Source of the DNA: Diphasiastrum complanatum
Taxonomy: Eukaryota > Streptophyta > Lycopodiopsida > Lycopodiales > Lycopodiaceae
Length of the DNA stretch: 64,000 nucleotides
Assembly: GCA_029204225.1 (NCBI GenBank)
Contig: MU831845.1
Location: 36,755-100,754, forward strand
Direction of reading: 5' to 3'
Shown here: positions 1 through 11,116 of the stretch, one piece after another
Position numbering within the stretch: the first letter of the stretch is position 1
Layout: every line of letters starts with the position of its first letter
Translations under genes and position numbers: made by a program
Notes under the pieces: generated by a model
Seen by the model: the letters and a program-made list of their open reading frames with translations, nothing else
Told to the model about the DNA's origin: nothing
The model's database searches: none

Positions 1-302
1 CTTCTATAATAGAGCAGCAAAGTGAGCATTTGTTTTTTGATGTGATATCTAAATGTCATGGATGAGTAACATACTTTGCACTCAACTTGTTGATTTTGTT
101 TTGTATCCCAACCATCATCCAACAACTCGGTGATTATTTCAGCACTCAAGTCCTTACAAATAAATATTGTTTTCGTTCTCCAAACATTGCATTTGGAAAA
201 AAAATCAACAAAAATAGTAAAAGGTAGATACCAACGTAATCTATTATTCTTTGATCTAGTGTTACATTTTAATATACTCTGAATATCAATATATAGCCTA
301 GA
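1..302. other. AT-rich DNA, no gene seen
   Basis: No convincing coding frame, LTR edge or RNA gene was seen. It lies downstream of the possible minus-strand gene at 303-962 and could hold its 3' end. Confidence 0.4.
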
Positions 303-962
303 TCAAAAGCTTTCTGAAATTGCTGCATCAAGAGAAATCCATTTCTCACACGAAAAATCTGGTAGCGGATATGGCTCTAATCTACCAACTAAGCCATTTT
401 TATCAGGAAAATAGGTGTGATCATAAAGAAAAATCTCCTGAATGTGATTTTGGAGAACAACCTTTATATTGTAAAATACCGATATCTGAATGTATGACAT
501 CGATTATTCTTGCAATCGATTGAACTGTTTGTCATTCAACGAAATTTGATGGATACAAATATGCAAAACCAACAAAAACATCTCAAGAAAAATATAATTT
601 AAAGAAAATGCTAACTCTAAAGAAATTAAATTTGAAAACTTGTAATTGCATTTTCTTCTATCATTTGGATTAAAATCATGAATGTTGAGCTCATTGTGAA
701 GATAAGCATGCTGAACTAAAACTTCCGTGATAGATTGACCGATAGGTGATACTTTAAAATCCATTATCCTGCCTTTCCAAGAGCTTCTATATATGTTATC
801 CGATCTTTTTCTTTTTTGGAATGAGCCTTTTCCAGAGGGGTGCATCAAGATCCATTGATATTTTTGATATATTCTTGGTATCCATTGATCTTCTACATTT
901 TTTTCATTGCAAATATTGATTGCATCAATGGTTCCTCTTGGTCTCCGATTATGTGTAGCCAT
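303..962 (-). CDS. Hypothetical protein, possibly two exons
   Basis: I do not recognise this gene. Reading minus, an ATG at 962 (MATHNRRPRG...) opens a 152-codon frame that ends at 504. A second frame of 65 codons follows at 500-303. The first part is basic and polar (Lys/Arg-rich near residues 45-65). Its last third is hydrophobic and AT-rich, which may be an intron read as coding. GT and AG dinucleotides that could join the two frames are present, but no splice can be proven. Upstream of the ATG (963-1060) the minus strand is pyrimidine-rich, like a 5' untranslated region. It has no copia or gypsy motifs, so it may be a host gene or a fragment. Either reading is weakly supported. Confidence 0.25.
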
Positions 963-1392
963 TACTCAAAAATATGAGTACGCAAGCTGAGAACGGAGAG
1001 AATGTAGAGATTGTGAGGGAAAGAATGACAATCCAAAATAAGAGATAGAATGAAGAATATGAGAGGTATACCTATGAATGACAAGAAGTGCCTAAACTAC
1101 AAGGATTAGCTAACCATAGTTTATGACTATTGACGTCAAATCAACCTCGAGTGTACAATGACGGACAACATAAGAATATTCGGGCAGTAACTGTGGTATA
1201 AATCACATTTGTTTGTTCTGCCCGACGGGATATTTGAAAATCATGGAAATTTGACCGGAAAAGTTAAATACAATTTCCATCTGTCAACTACTATTATACT
1301 TTGTCACAGATGGACACCATTCATTGGGAGACATAAGCGTTGAAATTGTGCGAACATCTTGAGAAAGGGCCCATTTTGAGTTCTAATATCCC
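963..1392. other. Spacer without recognised gene
   Basis: Lies between the minus-strand hypothetical gene and the copia relic. It could contain the promoter and leader of the former. No LTR edge marks the start of the copia relic. Confidence 0.3.
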
Positions 1393-3270
1393 CTAATGAA
1401 GGGCAAGGGAAGTTGTTCAAACTAGATGCTTGTGTTATTGCTAACCAAGTTGGATGTGTTGCAAGGGAGCAAATACCCATTCAAGGCATTTGGCATAAAA
1501 GTATGGGACACCTCAACTTCAAGTCATTGGAGGTAATGGCTAGAAAGAAGGTTGCGATAGGTCTCAAACATGTTTGTGAGTCTTGTGCTTTGTCTAAGTC
1601 ACATAGACTACCTTATACTAGATCTAGATCTAGATCTACAAAGCCTTTTCAACTCGTGCATTCGGATATTCATGGATTTACTACAATTAGCAATAGTGGA
1701 GCTAAGTTGTATGTAACATTCATTGATGATTTTAGTAGATTTTGTTGGATGTATCTACTAAAGAGCAAGGATGAAGTGTATGATGTCTTTGTTAAGTTCA
1801 ATAATGCAAGGGAGAACCAATTTTCCACAAGGATCAAGTGCTTAAGGAGTGACAATGGTGGTGAGTACATATCTACCAAGTTCAAGGCCTTTTGTGATGA
1901 GCATGGATTCAAGAGAGAGTATACAATATCAAGGACCCCACATCAAAATGGAGTGGCTGAAATAAAGAATAGGAATTTATGTGAAAGTGCTAAAGCATGA
2001 GGTTAAGTGCTAATCTTGACAAACCATTTTGGGATCAAGCTTTGTTGTGTGCCAATTTCTTGTGCAATAGCTGGCCAAGTGCTATTTTGGATGGAAGGAC
2101 ACCTTCTGAGATGCTATTCAAGAGGAGGCCGAGTGTCACCTTTCTAAGAACCTTTGGATGCACATGCTATTTCAACATTATTACAAGACCAAGGAGAATC
2201 CATCTTCAAGAAGAGGTATTTTTGTTGGATATAGTGAAGTGAGTAAAGCCTACAAGGTTTACATTCCTTCTACTAATCAAGTGATTTTTGGTAGAAATGT
2301 CATCTTTGATGAGGGGAACATTCCAAAAGTGTCTTCAAGCATGATTGATAAAGGTGTGGATGGATCTAACATTCTTGATGTTGATGAAAATGATCCTACT
2401 TTGGATGGCGATGATGATGGACCTTCATCAAGTTCAAAGCCAAGGAGAACATCAAGAGAAAGACAAGTACCTTCAAGGCTCACTATGATCAAAAGGGTAA
2501 GCAAGTAGTTTCTGGAAATTATGTTGCTTTCCTAACCTCTTTGGATGAACCTACGAGTGTATATCAAGCAAGGAAAGAAGAGGAATGGATCCAAGCAATT
2601 GATCTTGAGTATCAAGCTCTTATGAAGAATGGAACATGGAGATTGGTGGAGTTGCCTAAGGACAAGAAAGCTATTGGATGCAAATGGATCTTCAAGGTGA
2701 AGACAAACCAAGATGGATCTATCAACAAGTACAAGGCAAGGTTAGTGGCAAAAGGATATGCTCAACAACAAGGAATTGACTATGATGAGACCTTTGCACC
2801 CGTGACAAAGATGGTAAGCATTCAAGTCATCATTTCACTTGCTACACTTTATGGATGGGATCTATGGAAAATGGACATTTCAAATGCATTCTTGAATGAT
2901 GATATTGAGGAGGAAGTGTACATGGAGTAGCTCGAGAGCTAAATTTCATCAAAGCCAAATCATGTGTGTCTACTACAACATAGTTTGTATGGCCTTAAGC
3001 AAGCACCTAGGAGTTGGTATGCTATGCTTAACACTTTTTTACTCTCTCAAGGCTAATCATTCACTTTATTATAGGTTTGCTAGAAATGATGTTACCATCT
3101 TGCTAATCTATGTGGATGATATCATCTTGAGTGGTGGAGACAATCAAGATGTGGAGGATATCAAGAGTGCTCTTAAGAAGGATTTTGAGGTGCATGATAT
3201 TGGTAATTTGCATTACATTTTGGGAATAGAAGTCATTAGGTCTTCTCTATCGACTTTCATTAGGGAATAG
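1393..3270 (+). pseudogene. Ty1/copia relic (GAG-pre-integrase, integrase, RT), truncated at both ends
   Basis: Translation in shifting frames gives GKLFKLDAC, then a GAG-pre-integrase block (WHKSMGHLNF...CESCALSKSH). The integrase core follows, with HSDIHG, FIDDFSR, RSDNGGEY and TPHQNGVAEIKN. Next come the linker (2280-2510) and reverse transcriptase, with GCKWIFKVK (2680s), ETFAPVTKMV and YVDDIILSGGDN (about 3109-3145). It closely resembles the gag-pol at 12944-16291 but is much older. It has a frameshift near 1997, another near 2230, a TAG near 2928 (expected YMEQPEG) and an altered GVAEIK where GVAERK is usual. Gag, protease and the 5' LTR are missing on the left. On the right it breaks off inside RT, just before the usual CQEKY block, so RNase H and the 3' LTR are also gone. 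It cannot be autonomous. Confidence 0.9.
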
Positions 3271-3804
3271 AGGCAAGGAACAACACAAGAAATCTCCCCC
3301 CCTTTTGGGCATCCTCTCCCTCTCTTATAGATGGCAAATGACTCACTCCAAAGCATTGTGAAATGTCCACACAAGTCAATGAGAAGAGAGGAGGCAAAGG
3401 AAAGGCCAAGAGCCTCACAAATTAGTGGAATGTCAAAAGGCACCTTCCATAACTTATGTTTCTTGGTTATAACTTCTTGGTTTCTTTAGGGACATCAAGG
3501 GACCGTAGTAGGTGCACCCTCCTACTAACTCCCCATGACCCTTATGTGATGGCTAACTTTGGACCAAGGCCAATTATGTGATCATGGCTCAAGGTTGAGG
3601 CCCAAGGCTTAGGAAAATGACCAATAAGGTCCTCCTAACACCTTACTAGATTCCATACCTCCATCCAAGACATAGACACCCTCATGCTCTTATCCAAGGA
3701 CACAATTACCTTAATCCAATGGCACCTACCCTTATCCAAGGGTGACTCGCCATTTAGCCCCCTTAGAGTCTAAATGGGCACATAGGAGTTACTAAAGTAC
3801 TGCT
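3271..3804. other. Anonymous DNA interrupting copia sequence
   Basis: Separates the copia relic at 1393-3270 from a second short copia piece at 3805-3915. No coding frame or LTR pair was seen. It could be an inserted element I cannot classify, or the junction of two unrelated deletions. Confidence 0.35.
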
Positions 3805-3915
3805 AGTTACATAGGTATGTAACAAAAGTGGTCATTGGAAGAGATGTCAATTTTTATGAGGAAAACTTTCCAAAAGTTTCTTCAAGTGCTGGTGTGGATG
3901 TTGAATCTAACATTC
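3805..3915 (+). pseudogene. Copia integrase/RT linker fragment
   Basis: Reads VVIGRDVNFYEENFPKVSSS, the linker that follows the integrase C-terminus. The equivalent is at 2281-2375 in the neighbouring relic (VIFGRNVIFDEGNIPKVSSS) and at 15080-15130 in the main element. It lies out of order, because its equivalent comes before the RT motifs that end at 3270. It is therefore from a second copy or a rearranged piece. Confidence 0.7.
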
Positions 3916-4347
3916 TTGCGTGGCATGTGTATTGTAAGTCCACATGTGAATAATTGTTAATAAACTTCTACCATGGCATGTGTGTTATAACACCATGAGT
4001 AGAAGCTTTCCTTTGCTTAATAAGTTCTAAACTTTTAAACTTAGGAAACTTAAGTTAGAAAACTTGAGAAATAAAAGATTCTAAGTTTAACTTGAGTTCT
4101 AAGTTTAGGGACTCAAGTTTCTAAGTTAGAAGTTGTGAGACTTAGAATAGCAAGTAGAAGAATAATCCCATAAGTTAGTGGAAACTTATTGAAGGCCCTC
4201 TTGCTATAAACAGAGAGGCATTTTCCTTGTAAACAACACATTGAGATTATGCTACATGCTTATCACATTACAAAAGTAAGGTATGCTAGATCTAATCATA
4301 TTGATTTACTGTAGTTTGATGCATTTACATGATTGTAGCTTTTAACA
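3916..4347. repeat. AT-rich non-coding DNA with inverted AAACTTAG/CTAAGTTT motifs
   Basis: Between about 4025 and 4150 the octamers aaacttag and ctaagttt and close variants recur in both orientations, giving hairpin potential. A TATA-like stretch (gctataaacagag, about 4204-4216) follows. It could be part of a decayed LTR or MITE, or intron and 5' sequence of the gene starting at 4348. I see no target duplication. Confidence 0.3.
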
Positions 4348-4654
4348 ATGGCGATGTTCCATTTGCATGTTGCTCTTCTGATGGAATGCACTCCAATTAT
4401 CAAGAAAAATGCGAAAGTTGTAGAGAATGTTGCTGCAATAGTTAGAGAATTGAAAATAAATAATCATATGAATATAGATTTGTGGGTGGATGGATCAATT
4501 TATCCTAATGATCCACCTACCAATTTGTGTCTAGATTTTAAATCTGTAACTCATCTTCTCAGATATGTATGTGAAGGAAATAGCGGATTACTTGGATATT
4601 GTCAAAGGTTGCGTGATATTGGAATGCATAGCATATCTTGTCTTAATCAACAAT
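4348..4654 (+). pseudogene. Interrupted coiled-coil gene, 5' part
   Basis: The family is not recognised. An ATG at 4348 opens a frame beginning MAMFHLHVALLM that reaches ...SCLNQQ at the insertion point of the large retrotransposon unit. A possible splice acceptor (ttgtag) ends at about 4339, so the true start may be upstream. The frame is cut after ACAAT (4650-4654). The same five bases recur at 17521-17525, where the frame continues as ...QQLQFANQQLQHANKQL, rich in Gln/Asn/Leu heptads. The interruption is therefore a single clean insertion. The continuation soon has its own breaks, so the gene may already have been decaying. Confidence 0.6.
4650..4654 (+). repeat. Target-site duplication ACAAT, left copy
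   Basis: The five bases before LTR1 match the five bases after LTR3 (17521-17525). Removing the intervening unit plus one copy keeps the host reading frame. Confidence 0.9.
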
Positions 4655-5310
4655 TGTGAAAATTGTCAACATTTCCTAGCTAGTTTGAGGCCTAAATTGG
4701 CTAAAATTGTAAATAGTTTTGGTTCTGGAGTTTCACACGTGTGAACCAGGCCACAATGTTTTTATTTACTGTATTTTTTCAGTATGATGAAGTGTCAAAC
4801 TTCATACCCTTCAAAATGAGACCATTTTGATGTATTTTGGTCATATAAGCCATTTTTAGCTATTTTTCCTATATAGGGAATATCTAGGGTCAAGTACCTT
4901 CTAGAGAGAGGAGAGAGAGTCATCTTCCTCATCCATAAATAGTAGGGAAGTCGTGGAAAACAGGTTGGAGAAACCTTTTGTATGCTTCATTGAGATCAAT
5001 AGATCATTGTCATTGTTTCTTCCTCCATTGAGAGCATTGTTGTGTGTATTGTCTTCAAGCTATTGTGTATGATCTTAGGTGCTTTCCAAAAGTGATAGGC
5101 TGATGTATTATGGACTGTATAATGCTATTTTGGGCCGCACTTGATGTTTATGGAAGTTTCCATTTGTGATAAATGCTTTTTGATCAAGTTCTTTGCATTC
5201 TAGGTAGCATAGAATGTGTTGCCAATTCCTAGCTTATGTAGTTTGGAGTGCAAGCATTCAAGCCAATGATCTTGGAGTTTAGATCCACTTAGGATCTGTA
5301 TTTTTTCACA
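4655..5310 (+). repeat. LTR1 of compound unit (family A 5' LTR)
   Basis: A 656-bp LTR beginning TGTGAAAATTG and ending ATTTTTTCACA. It carries the palindrome ttcacacgtgtgaa (4732-4745) and a TATA box (tatatag, 4870-4876), followed by a purine-rich tract (gagagaggagagagag). LTR2 and LTR3 are almost identical. Confidence 0.95.
4870..4876 (+). promoter_or_regulatory. TATA box of LTR1
   Basis: The motif tatatag sits about 215 bp into the LTR. This is a plausible core promoter for the element transcript, with U3 holding the CACACGTGTG motif 127 bp upstream. The same motif is in LTR2 and LTR3. Confidence 0.6.
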
Positions 5311-5328
5311 TGGTATCAGAGCTGGTTG
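5311..5328 (+). promoter_or_regulatory. Primer binding site next to LTR1
   Basis: tggtatcagagctggttg begins directly at the LTR end. The first 12 bases complement the 3' end of plant initiator tRNA-Met. The match to the LTR2 copy ends after these 18 bases, where foreign DNA begins. Confidence 0.9.
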
Positions 5329-5424
5329 CCACTTGATTCGACTGCCCCTTGCTGTTGTTCTTGCTTGCAGTATCCGACAGTCTTGAATTTCGTGGTTGCT
5401 TCGCTTGCAGTATTTGCAGAACAA
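5329..5424 (-). pseudogene. Copia gag zinc-knuckle fragment, reversed
   Basis: The minus strand reads FCKYCKRSNHEIQDCRILQA, a CX2CX4HX4C nucleic-acid-binding knuckle typical of copia Gag. A close relative is at 28190-28250 (FCRYCKRNNHEIKD). It lies inside the DNA carried between LTR1 and LTR2 and opposes the direction of the host unit, so it is part of the captured older DNA. It abuts the LTR1 primer site directly. Confidence 0.75.
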
Positions 5425-5429
5425 CTTCT

Positions 5430-6016
5430 TTTTTGTTTGCGGATTCGACAGTTCTTTGTGCTAAGCTAGTTTATGGTCTGGCTTTGATTGCTTCGGGCCT
5501 TTCTTCTTCTTCTACTTAGTCGTGCTCTTGTTGGCGTATAGGGCGTGAAAATCAGCTGAGAAACTTGAGGCTTTGTTCCTCTGCGTGTCTTCTTGCAACA
5601 ACATAGTAATGACTCTCCAAAGAGTCAGTTCTAGATGAGTCGTGTTGAGCAATCGTTGTCAAGTCTGTTAGCGCAGTTGCATGGGGTGAGTGTGAAGATG
5701 CCGCGACGCCAGCCTTTGCTGAAATGAATGTTGGTGAATATGCAAAAAATGCGACACTCTGACGAAATGCCTTAGGATTTGATTTACAGGGTGGCTTCGC
5801 TTTTCCTAGGGCACCTTCGGCATTTTGTCAGGCAGTGTCGTCTTTTTTTGCCTGTCACAAATCATGTGTAAAAAACACAGTGTCGCGGTTTTCACCTTTC
5901 TTTTGCCTGTGAGAATTTACTTGTATTTATGTTGTGCGACAATGTGAGTAAACATGCAGCATGAATGGAGGCAGATTAAAATGGGATTTAGGAGAGTAGA
6001 GGAGATAAATCCAACA
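5430..6016 (-). repeat. LTR relic of family C, reversed
   Basis: About 5648-6016 matches 61297-61702, the 3' LTR of element G. Both carry the gcgacac, ccttcgcttttcc and cctgtcacaaatcatgtgt blocks and end ...ataaatccaaca. On the minus strand it starts TGTTGGATTTATC. A gag fragment of the same orientation lies beyond it at 5329-5424, so this is probably the 5' LTR of a decayed element. Confidence 0.65.
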
Positions 6017-6889
6017 TCCAAGGCTTTAACAAAAGAATAATACTACCCACATGGCTTAAGTCCTGTGATATGGATCTAAAACTTATTTTGTGGACTGTAG
6101 GCAAGAGGGAAGGAAGAGCAAGGAGACAAACTATGAAAAAGCTTGGAAGTCGTTCTTCCTAAGTGCAAATCCATAGCTTGGCACTAAAAACCTGGATAGC
6201 AAATCTAGCATTTCTATGGCAAGAGAGGATGCTACTTATGTCTAGAAATCTAGGCATCAAGCATACATAGTAGAGAAACAAGCATCAACACATAAAATGG
6301 AAACACTCGCCTCACAATTCTCTCTCTTTTCCTCTCTCAAAGTGTAAAATACCTATGTAAACCAAATGAGGGGAGATTTTCTTGGTTGTTACTTGCTTCT
6401 TTTCCCTAATGGAAGGCTAGTGTGTAGAGAGCATAGATTTGGCTTGCTTGTTCTTGAGAGGATCACCATCTTTGGCATAGGACTTAGATGGGAGTAGGAT
6501 CTTGAGCATGCTAGTGATTCTGATGGTTGTGATTGTGGTTTAGCAAGGGAGTGCTAGATAGTCTTGCTTGTGCATAGATCTAGAAGGGTGGTAAATTCTT
6601 GAGGCCATTTGATTGTCTACTTTTGGAAGGATCTTAGGAGCATTGGAGGAGAGGCACAAATGATTGGAGGGCTTTTGGAGGCATCGGTGGACATCAACTC
6701 AAAGGCTTGGTCGACAGCTCTTCCTTGTTGTAGAAAGTGGTATCTGAGCCTCTTAAGACCAAATTGGGAATGGTAACTCTAAAGCTCTTTCTTTTGTTGC
6801 ATAAAAATCTACCATCAAATTGTTTTGCTAGTGTGGTTGATTAATATTTGTTTTCTTAGTTCAATATTTTATGGACCTAATGACTTAAT
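6017..6889 (+). other. Unclassified DNA with a gypsy-type LTR end and primer site
   Basis: No coding frame was seen. tggtatctgagcc at 6738-6750 resembles a Met-tRNA primer site, and the gypsy protease relic starts about 140 bp later. The sequence before it may be a decayed gypsy LTR whose gag has been deleted. The LTR edges are not visible. Confidence 0.4.
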
Positions 6890-8284
6890 TTGCATTAAGG
6901 GTAAAATTGGAGGACATGTTGTTAATGTACTTTTTGACACGAGATCCACTCATAATTTTATAAATGCAAATTTGGTATAGATGCTAAACCTTCCTATCAA
7001 AAAAAGTGAGAAGAAATACTGTGTGACAATGGCGTCTGGATGTAATTCCAAACCCATGGATTATGTGGTTCCTAATGTACCATTGCACATATAGGACTAT
7101 GTTGAAAAACTAGAATTCCATGTCATTAATTTGGCAAATGTGGATGTTGTTCTTGGGCAACAGTGGCATTATGATAAGAATAAATCTTTGAAAATTGATT
7201 TTGTTGAAAAGTCTTTAACTTTTATGCATGATTGTCTTTTAATAAAGATTAGTGCTAGTTTAAGTTGATGCTACTGGTATTAAATTTTACTCTAAGCTTG
7301 AGCCTAATTCTTCAATAAAGAACACAGAGTATAAATTTTATTATGTTTTCATAAAAACTTAATTTTTTGCAATGATGAGATTCTTAAACATAATGCCATG
7401 AATGTACCCAGTGAGAACACTCCTGAATTTGAAGCCTATAGTGGACTTAGGCAAGAATTCAATGATGTTTTTCTAGACCTTTCTATAGGTTTACCACCTG
7501 AAAGGTCTATAGATCACAAGATTGACCTCATACATGGTTCAATTTTGATTGCACAACACTCTTATAGGATGAATGCATCGGAAGAGACTGAGGTACAAAG
7601 GCAATTAAGTGAGTATCTAGAGAAAGGGTGGGTTAAACCTAGTAAGTCTCCTTGGGCATATCACTAGTGGTTCTGGTCGCCAAGAAGGATGGGACTATAA
7701 GGTTTTGCATGGACTATAAAAAGTTGAACAAATTTACATTTAAAAATAGGTATCCACTATAATGAATGGATAACCTGATAAATTATCTTGGTGGTGCAAG
7801 GTACTTTACCAAGATAGATCTAAGATCAGGGTATCATCAAATTCACATTAAGGTAGAGGATATACATAAGACAGGTTTTCGAACTCGGTTTGGACACTAC
7901 AAGTTTTTGGTGCTTCCATTTGGTTTGACCAATGCACCAGTGACTTTCCAACAAATGTTGAACGATTTGTTCAGGCCATATTGGGAAGATTCTTAATAGT
8001 TTTCTTGGATGATATCCTGCTCTTTAGTAAGACTTCGGCGAAACATAAAACGCATCTTAAGATTGTCGTGGACATCTTAAGAAAAGAAAAGCTCTTTGCC
8101 AAAGAGTCTAGGTGTGATTTTTTTGCTAAAGGGTTATCATACTTGGGGCATAAGATTTTCGAACGTGGTATAGAAATAGAGGCCGATCGTATTCGAAGGA
8201 TTATTGAATCGCCAATTCTTACTACGGTTTGGGAAATCAAGTCATTCTTGGGTTTTGTGCAATTTTTTCGTCAACATATATGTT
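6890..8284 (+). pseudogene. Ty3/gypsy pol relic: protease and reverse transcriptase
   Basis: About 6891-7225 reads as a retroviral-type aspartic protease (GKIGGHVVNVLFDTRSTHNF ... VDVVLGQQWH). The expected catalytic DTG/DSG is DTR, so the enzyme would be dead. Frame 7398-7667 is the RT N-terminus (GLPPERSIDHKIDLI, ending KPSKSPWA). It is followed by [18 protein letters not shown] (near 7678-7731) and then [28 protein letters not shown] (7766-7996) and FLDDILLFSK (about 8000-8030). The last carries the FLDD catalytic box. SFLGFVQFFRQHI ends it at 8284, just into the connection domain. Gag, RNase H and integrase are absent, and stops and frameshifts separate the pieces. It belongs to the DNA carried between LTR1 and LTR2 and is far older than those LTRs. 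Confidence 0.9.
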
Positions 8285-8447
8285 AGAAATCAGTTTGATC
8301 TGATTCATTTTATGTAAGCTCTAAATGTGATATCGTAATTAGTGTACAATTAATTAAATTTGTTGTATTCAGTAGTGTTCGGGACTTGACCCGCCATCCA
8401 CATATCAGTCTAAACACTCGTCCTGTAGCCAGCTACTTGGGTTAGCC
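8285..8447. other. Short unclassified stretch
   Basis: Follows the abrupt end of the gypsy relic. No motif recognised. Confidence 0.3.
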
Positions 8448-8740
8448 TGTTGAAATGTCACGTCTAACTTGTAGATCAAACTTGATAATCTTATGGTTGA
8501 TGTTCACATTCTAATTTCACACGTGTGGAACTTGTTCACACGTGTGAGTGGAAGCAAAAGATTACTTGTATATAGTTGAATTTAATTTAGATCAATCTAC
8601 ACAAGTGTGAACTAGTTTTTTGACTAGAATCTATGAAACTGCCATTTGGCACTATTTCGTTGTATAGTAGCTAGCACTTCCATGTGAATGAGTAAATGCT
8701 CCCACATGCTAAGATGCTATTCACATGTGTGAAGGTAGCT
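8448..8740 (+). repeat. Partial copia LTR relic related to family B
   Basis: Starts tgttgaaatgtcac. It follows the minus-strand sequence of the element B LTRs (28405-29266, 33092-33953) through two CACACGTGTG motifs (8518-8527, 8537-8546) and the shared block gagtaaatgctcccacatg (8690-8708). The similarity fades after about 8740. Confidence 0.6.
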
Positions 8741-9600
8741 GTACCTTATGTTGACAGATCCCCTGCTCCAGAGGACCTGTTGTTTACTTCGATTCTTTCT
8801 GGCCACTTTTTCAGAACCGTTTCTGCCTGTTATCAGGCTTCATGGCATTCGTTAGATAGTTTCCTGATTTTACGATGCCAAACCAGGCAGAAGGAAACAT
8901 GTAGACGTTGCAGAATAGATTTTATGTCCTGCATGTCAGAGGACTACTCATGACGTCACTCTTGAACGCACTTACATTCTACATAGGATGCAAGCCTAGA
9001 ACGCCCATTCATAGATCAGCATGTAAACCAATGAACGTTCAGTAGTTTCTACTGCTACTTACTCTAAAAGCGATTGAAATTAGATCCTACACTACACTGA
9101 ACTGAGCTACATCAAGAACTGGATTGTACAGAGATATGCAAGAATCACACCACAAATCCAGCCTATTTAATTTACTTGAATGCTAGCTCCTACATTAATT
9201 CACAAGAAAACATGAAATCTAATCCACAACTAGGAAAGCAAGAAAACTAATCCACTCTAAATCCACAACCACACACAAAAGGATGGAAGGGCCAGATCAT
9301 AAATGCATCACTCAAGAAACAAGCATGACCAAGGAGATCAATGGTTGCACCAAACTCGTGAAGGCTCTTCTCATTTCAGCATGGAATTGATACAAATCAC
9401 AAAAAGCTCCTCTACACAAAGAGGGAGTCTCTTAAATAAGCAAGAGAGCTACTTAGGTGGCATCCTAGTGGAATTTCCACATTTCACAAATTACAAGTGG
9501 AATATTGCTCTCCACCAGAGGTCACCATCAAAAGGTGGCTCACTCTACTTTCTTTAAGAGGGGTCTACTTGCCTTTATTACATTTGCCTAGAAATACTAG
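8741..9600. other. Carried DNA without recognised gene
   Basis: Open frames of 84-85 codons (8696-8953, 9303-9557) look like chance. Composition is mixed and no element motif was seen. Confidence 0.35.
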
Positions 9601-10735
9601 TTCCTACATGGTCATTCCATCTTCCGGGATTCACCACGAGGCTTACACAGTTCTTACTTGTCATTACTAACTAGTATTCCTCGGCTCTCATACTCGGCTC
9701 TCAGTCTTCATTAGTCTCGTCTTCTCAGAGACCTCCTCGGTCTAAGGTGAGAGGCGCTCTTGAGTTGTTCTGTCCGAGTATCTTGGGGATTCGACATAAT
9801 CAACCAACATCATCCCACCCCTAATGTGTTGCAGGACCCACTGCAACTCATATTGGACGATGTCGCTCCGCTTTCGCATTGGCATCTTCGATCGGCACTT
9901 GGAAAAGCGTAGATCCTCGTTCGCTTACATAAAACCACGTGCTTATTGTCGCTAGTCTTTATCAACACTGTTTCTGCAAATTGCCGCAGTTTAACCAGAA
10001 TGTCTTATTGCTATAAGTGGTTGACATTCTCAAAATTGGAGAGCTTTCCATGTGTCTCTTCGTTTGTCACTTGTATCTGCCATTGACGGTTTCATCTTTG
10101 GTTTCTTGGCAGATTCTAACTCATGGGAGGTCTGTATCCTCCATTTTCTTCTGGGTGTCTCCGTGGTTCTTCCCTCAGTTGAAGTTCCAGTCTCAAGGAA
10201 AACCTTTGATCTGCAGGTTGCAAAAACTTTGGTTATCAGTCTCAAGGAGTTGGATTCATCAAAAATTGGTGGTAGGAACAGATTTGGATGGACAGTTCAA
10301 TAACGGTAAGGAAACGTGATGAAGGCTTGGTGAAAAGATGAAGGAACTGATAGTTCTACAGTTGCAGCCTTGGACCCTTGCAATGTCAAGCTTTGACCAC
10401 CACTTGCTAGGTGAGGAGCTCACTTTATTTGCAGGTTCACGTTGTCTTCATCTTTCTTTTTTCTGTAGCTTTTTCTTTTGATTCGTTACTTTTGGATCTC
10501 TTTGGGCTTCATAAGAGGGGATTCAACTATCATTGCTCCAGAGAGTTTCTTTTAATCAAGGTTGATTAGACTCATCTGTTGCTTAAGTTTTGTCCTTTCC
10601 TCCTCAGCTTCTTGGATTTTTCTCTTTATTTGTTCTCCCTTTCTGAAGGATCTTCGTCGTGACTGGGGTACTTCTTCTGATTGAGTCTCTTTAACCCCCC
10701 CCCCAAAAAAAAAAATATGTTGGTGGGGATGTTGT
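9601..10735. other. GC-richer patch in carried DNA, possible gene or LTR fragments
   Basis: This part of the carried segment is visibly less AT-rich than its surroundings. It includes ctcggctctc repeats near 9676-9700, several ...gcag sites that resemble splice acceptors (10110, 10215, 10432) and frames of 83-100 codons at 10017-10319. None of the translations is recognised. It could be captured host exons or an old gypsy LTR. A C8-A11 run lies at about 10697-10716. Confidence 0.3.
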
Positions 10736-11116
10736 TACTGGTAACTGGTCATGTTCAAGGTTGGATCTGTGTGTGGAACACATAGTTGAAACTCGTTGAA
10801 TATGTGACGGTACTAAATATTGAGCAAATTTTAACTAAATTTGTTTCGATCTTGCTATAGTTGACTCGAAGATGAATATGGCAAGGAGATGCAGGAATCA
10901 ACTCTAATGTGACATGGATTTCGCATATTTCTCAAGAATCCTAAATTTTTGTGCAAGGGAATCTGAAGATGGTGAGATGAATGAAAATGTGTTCTGGAGA
11001 TGCTCTACAAAAGACTCTCGTGCAGTAGCTATTCCTCATGCAAAAATCAATCACACAAAATAGGTGAAGAGAAACAAGGAAATAAACAAATGTGGCAGAG
11101 AGTGAGAACTGTATAG
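10736..11116. other. Left flank of LTR2
   Basis: No gene seen. It ends gaactgtatag directly before LTR2 with no purine tract. It therefore looks like ordinary genomic DNA next to the 5' LTR of a donor copy, not the 3' end of an element. Confidence 0.4.

Noticed and set aside
4655-5310. LTR1 as an independent solo LTR
   Set aside because: It is followed by a primer site rather than ACAAT, and its target duplication partner is at 17521, so it belongs to the larger unit.
9303-9557. 84-codon plus frame in carried DNA
   Set aside because: No domain, neighbouring composition and no splice context; length is expected by chance.
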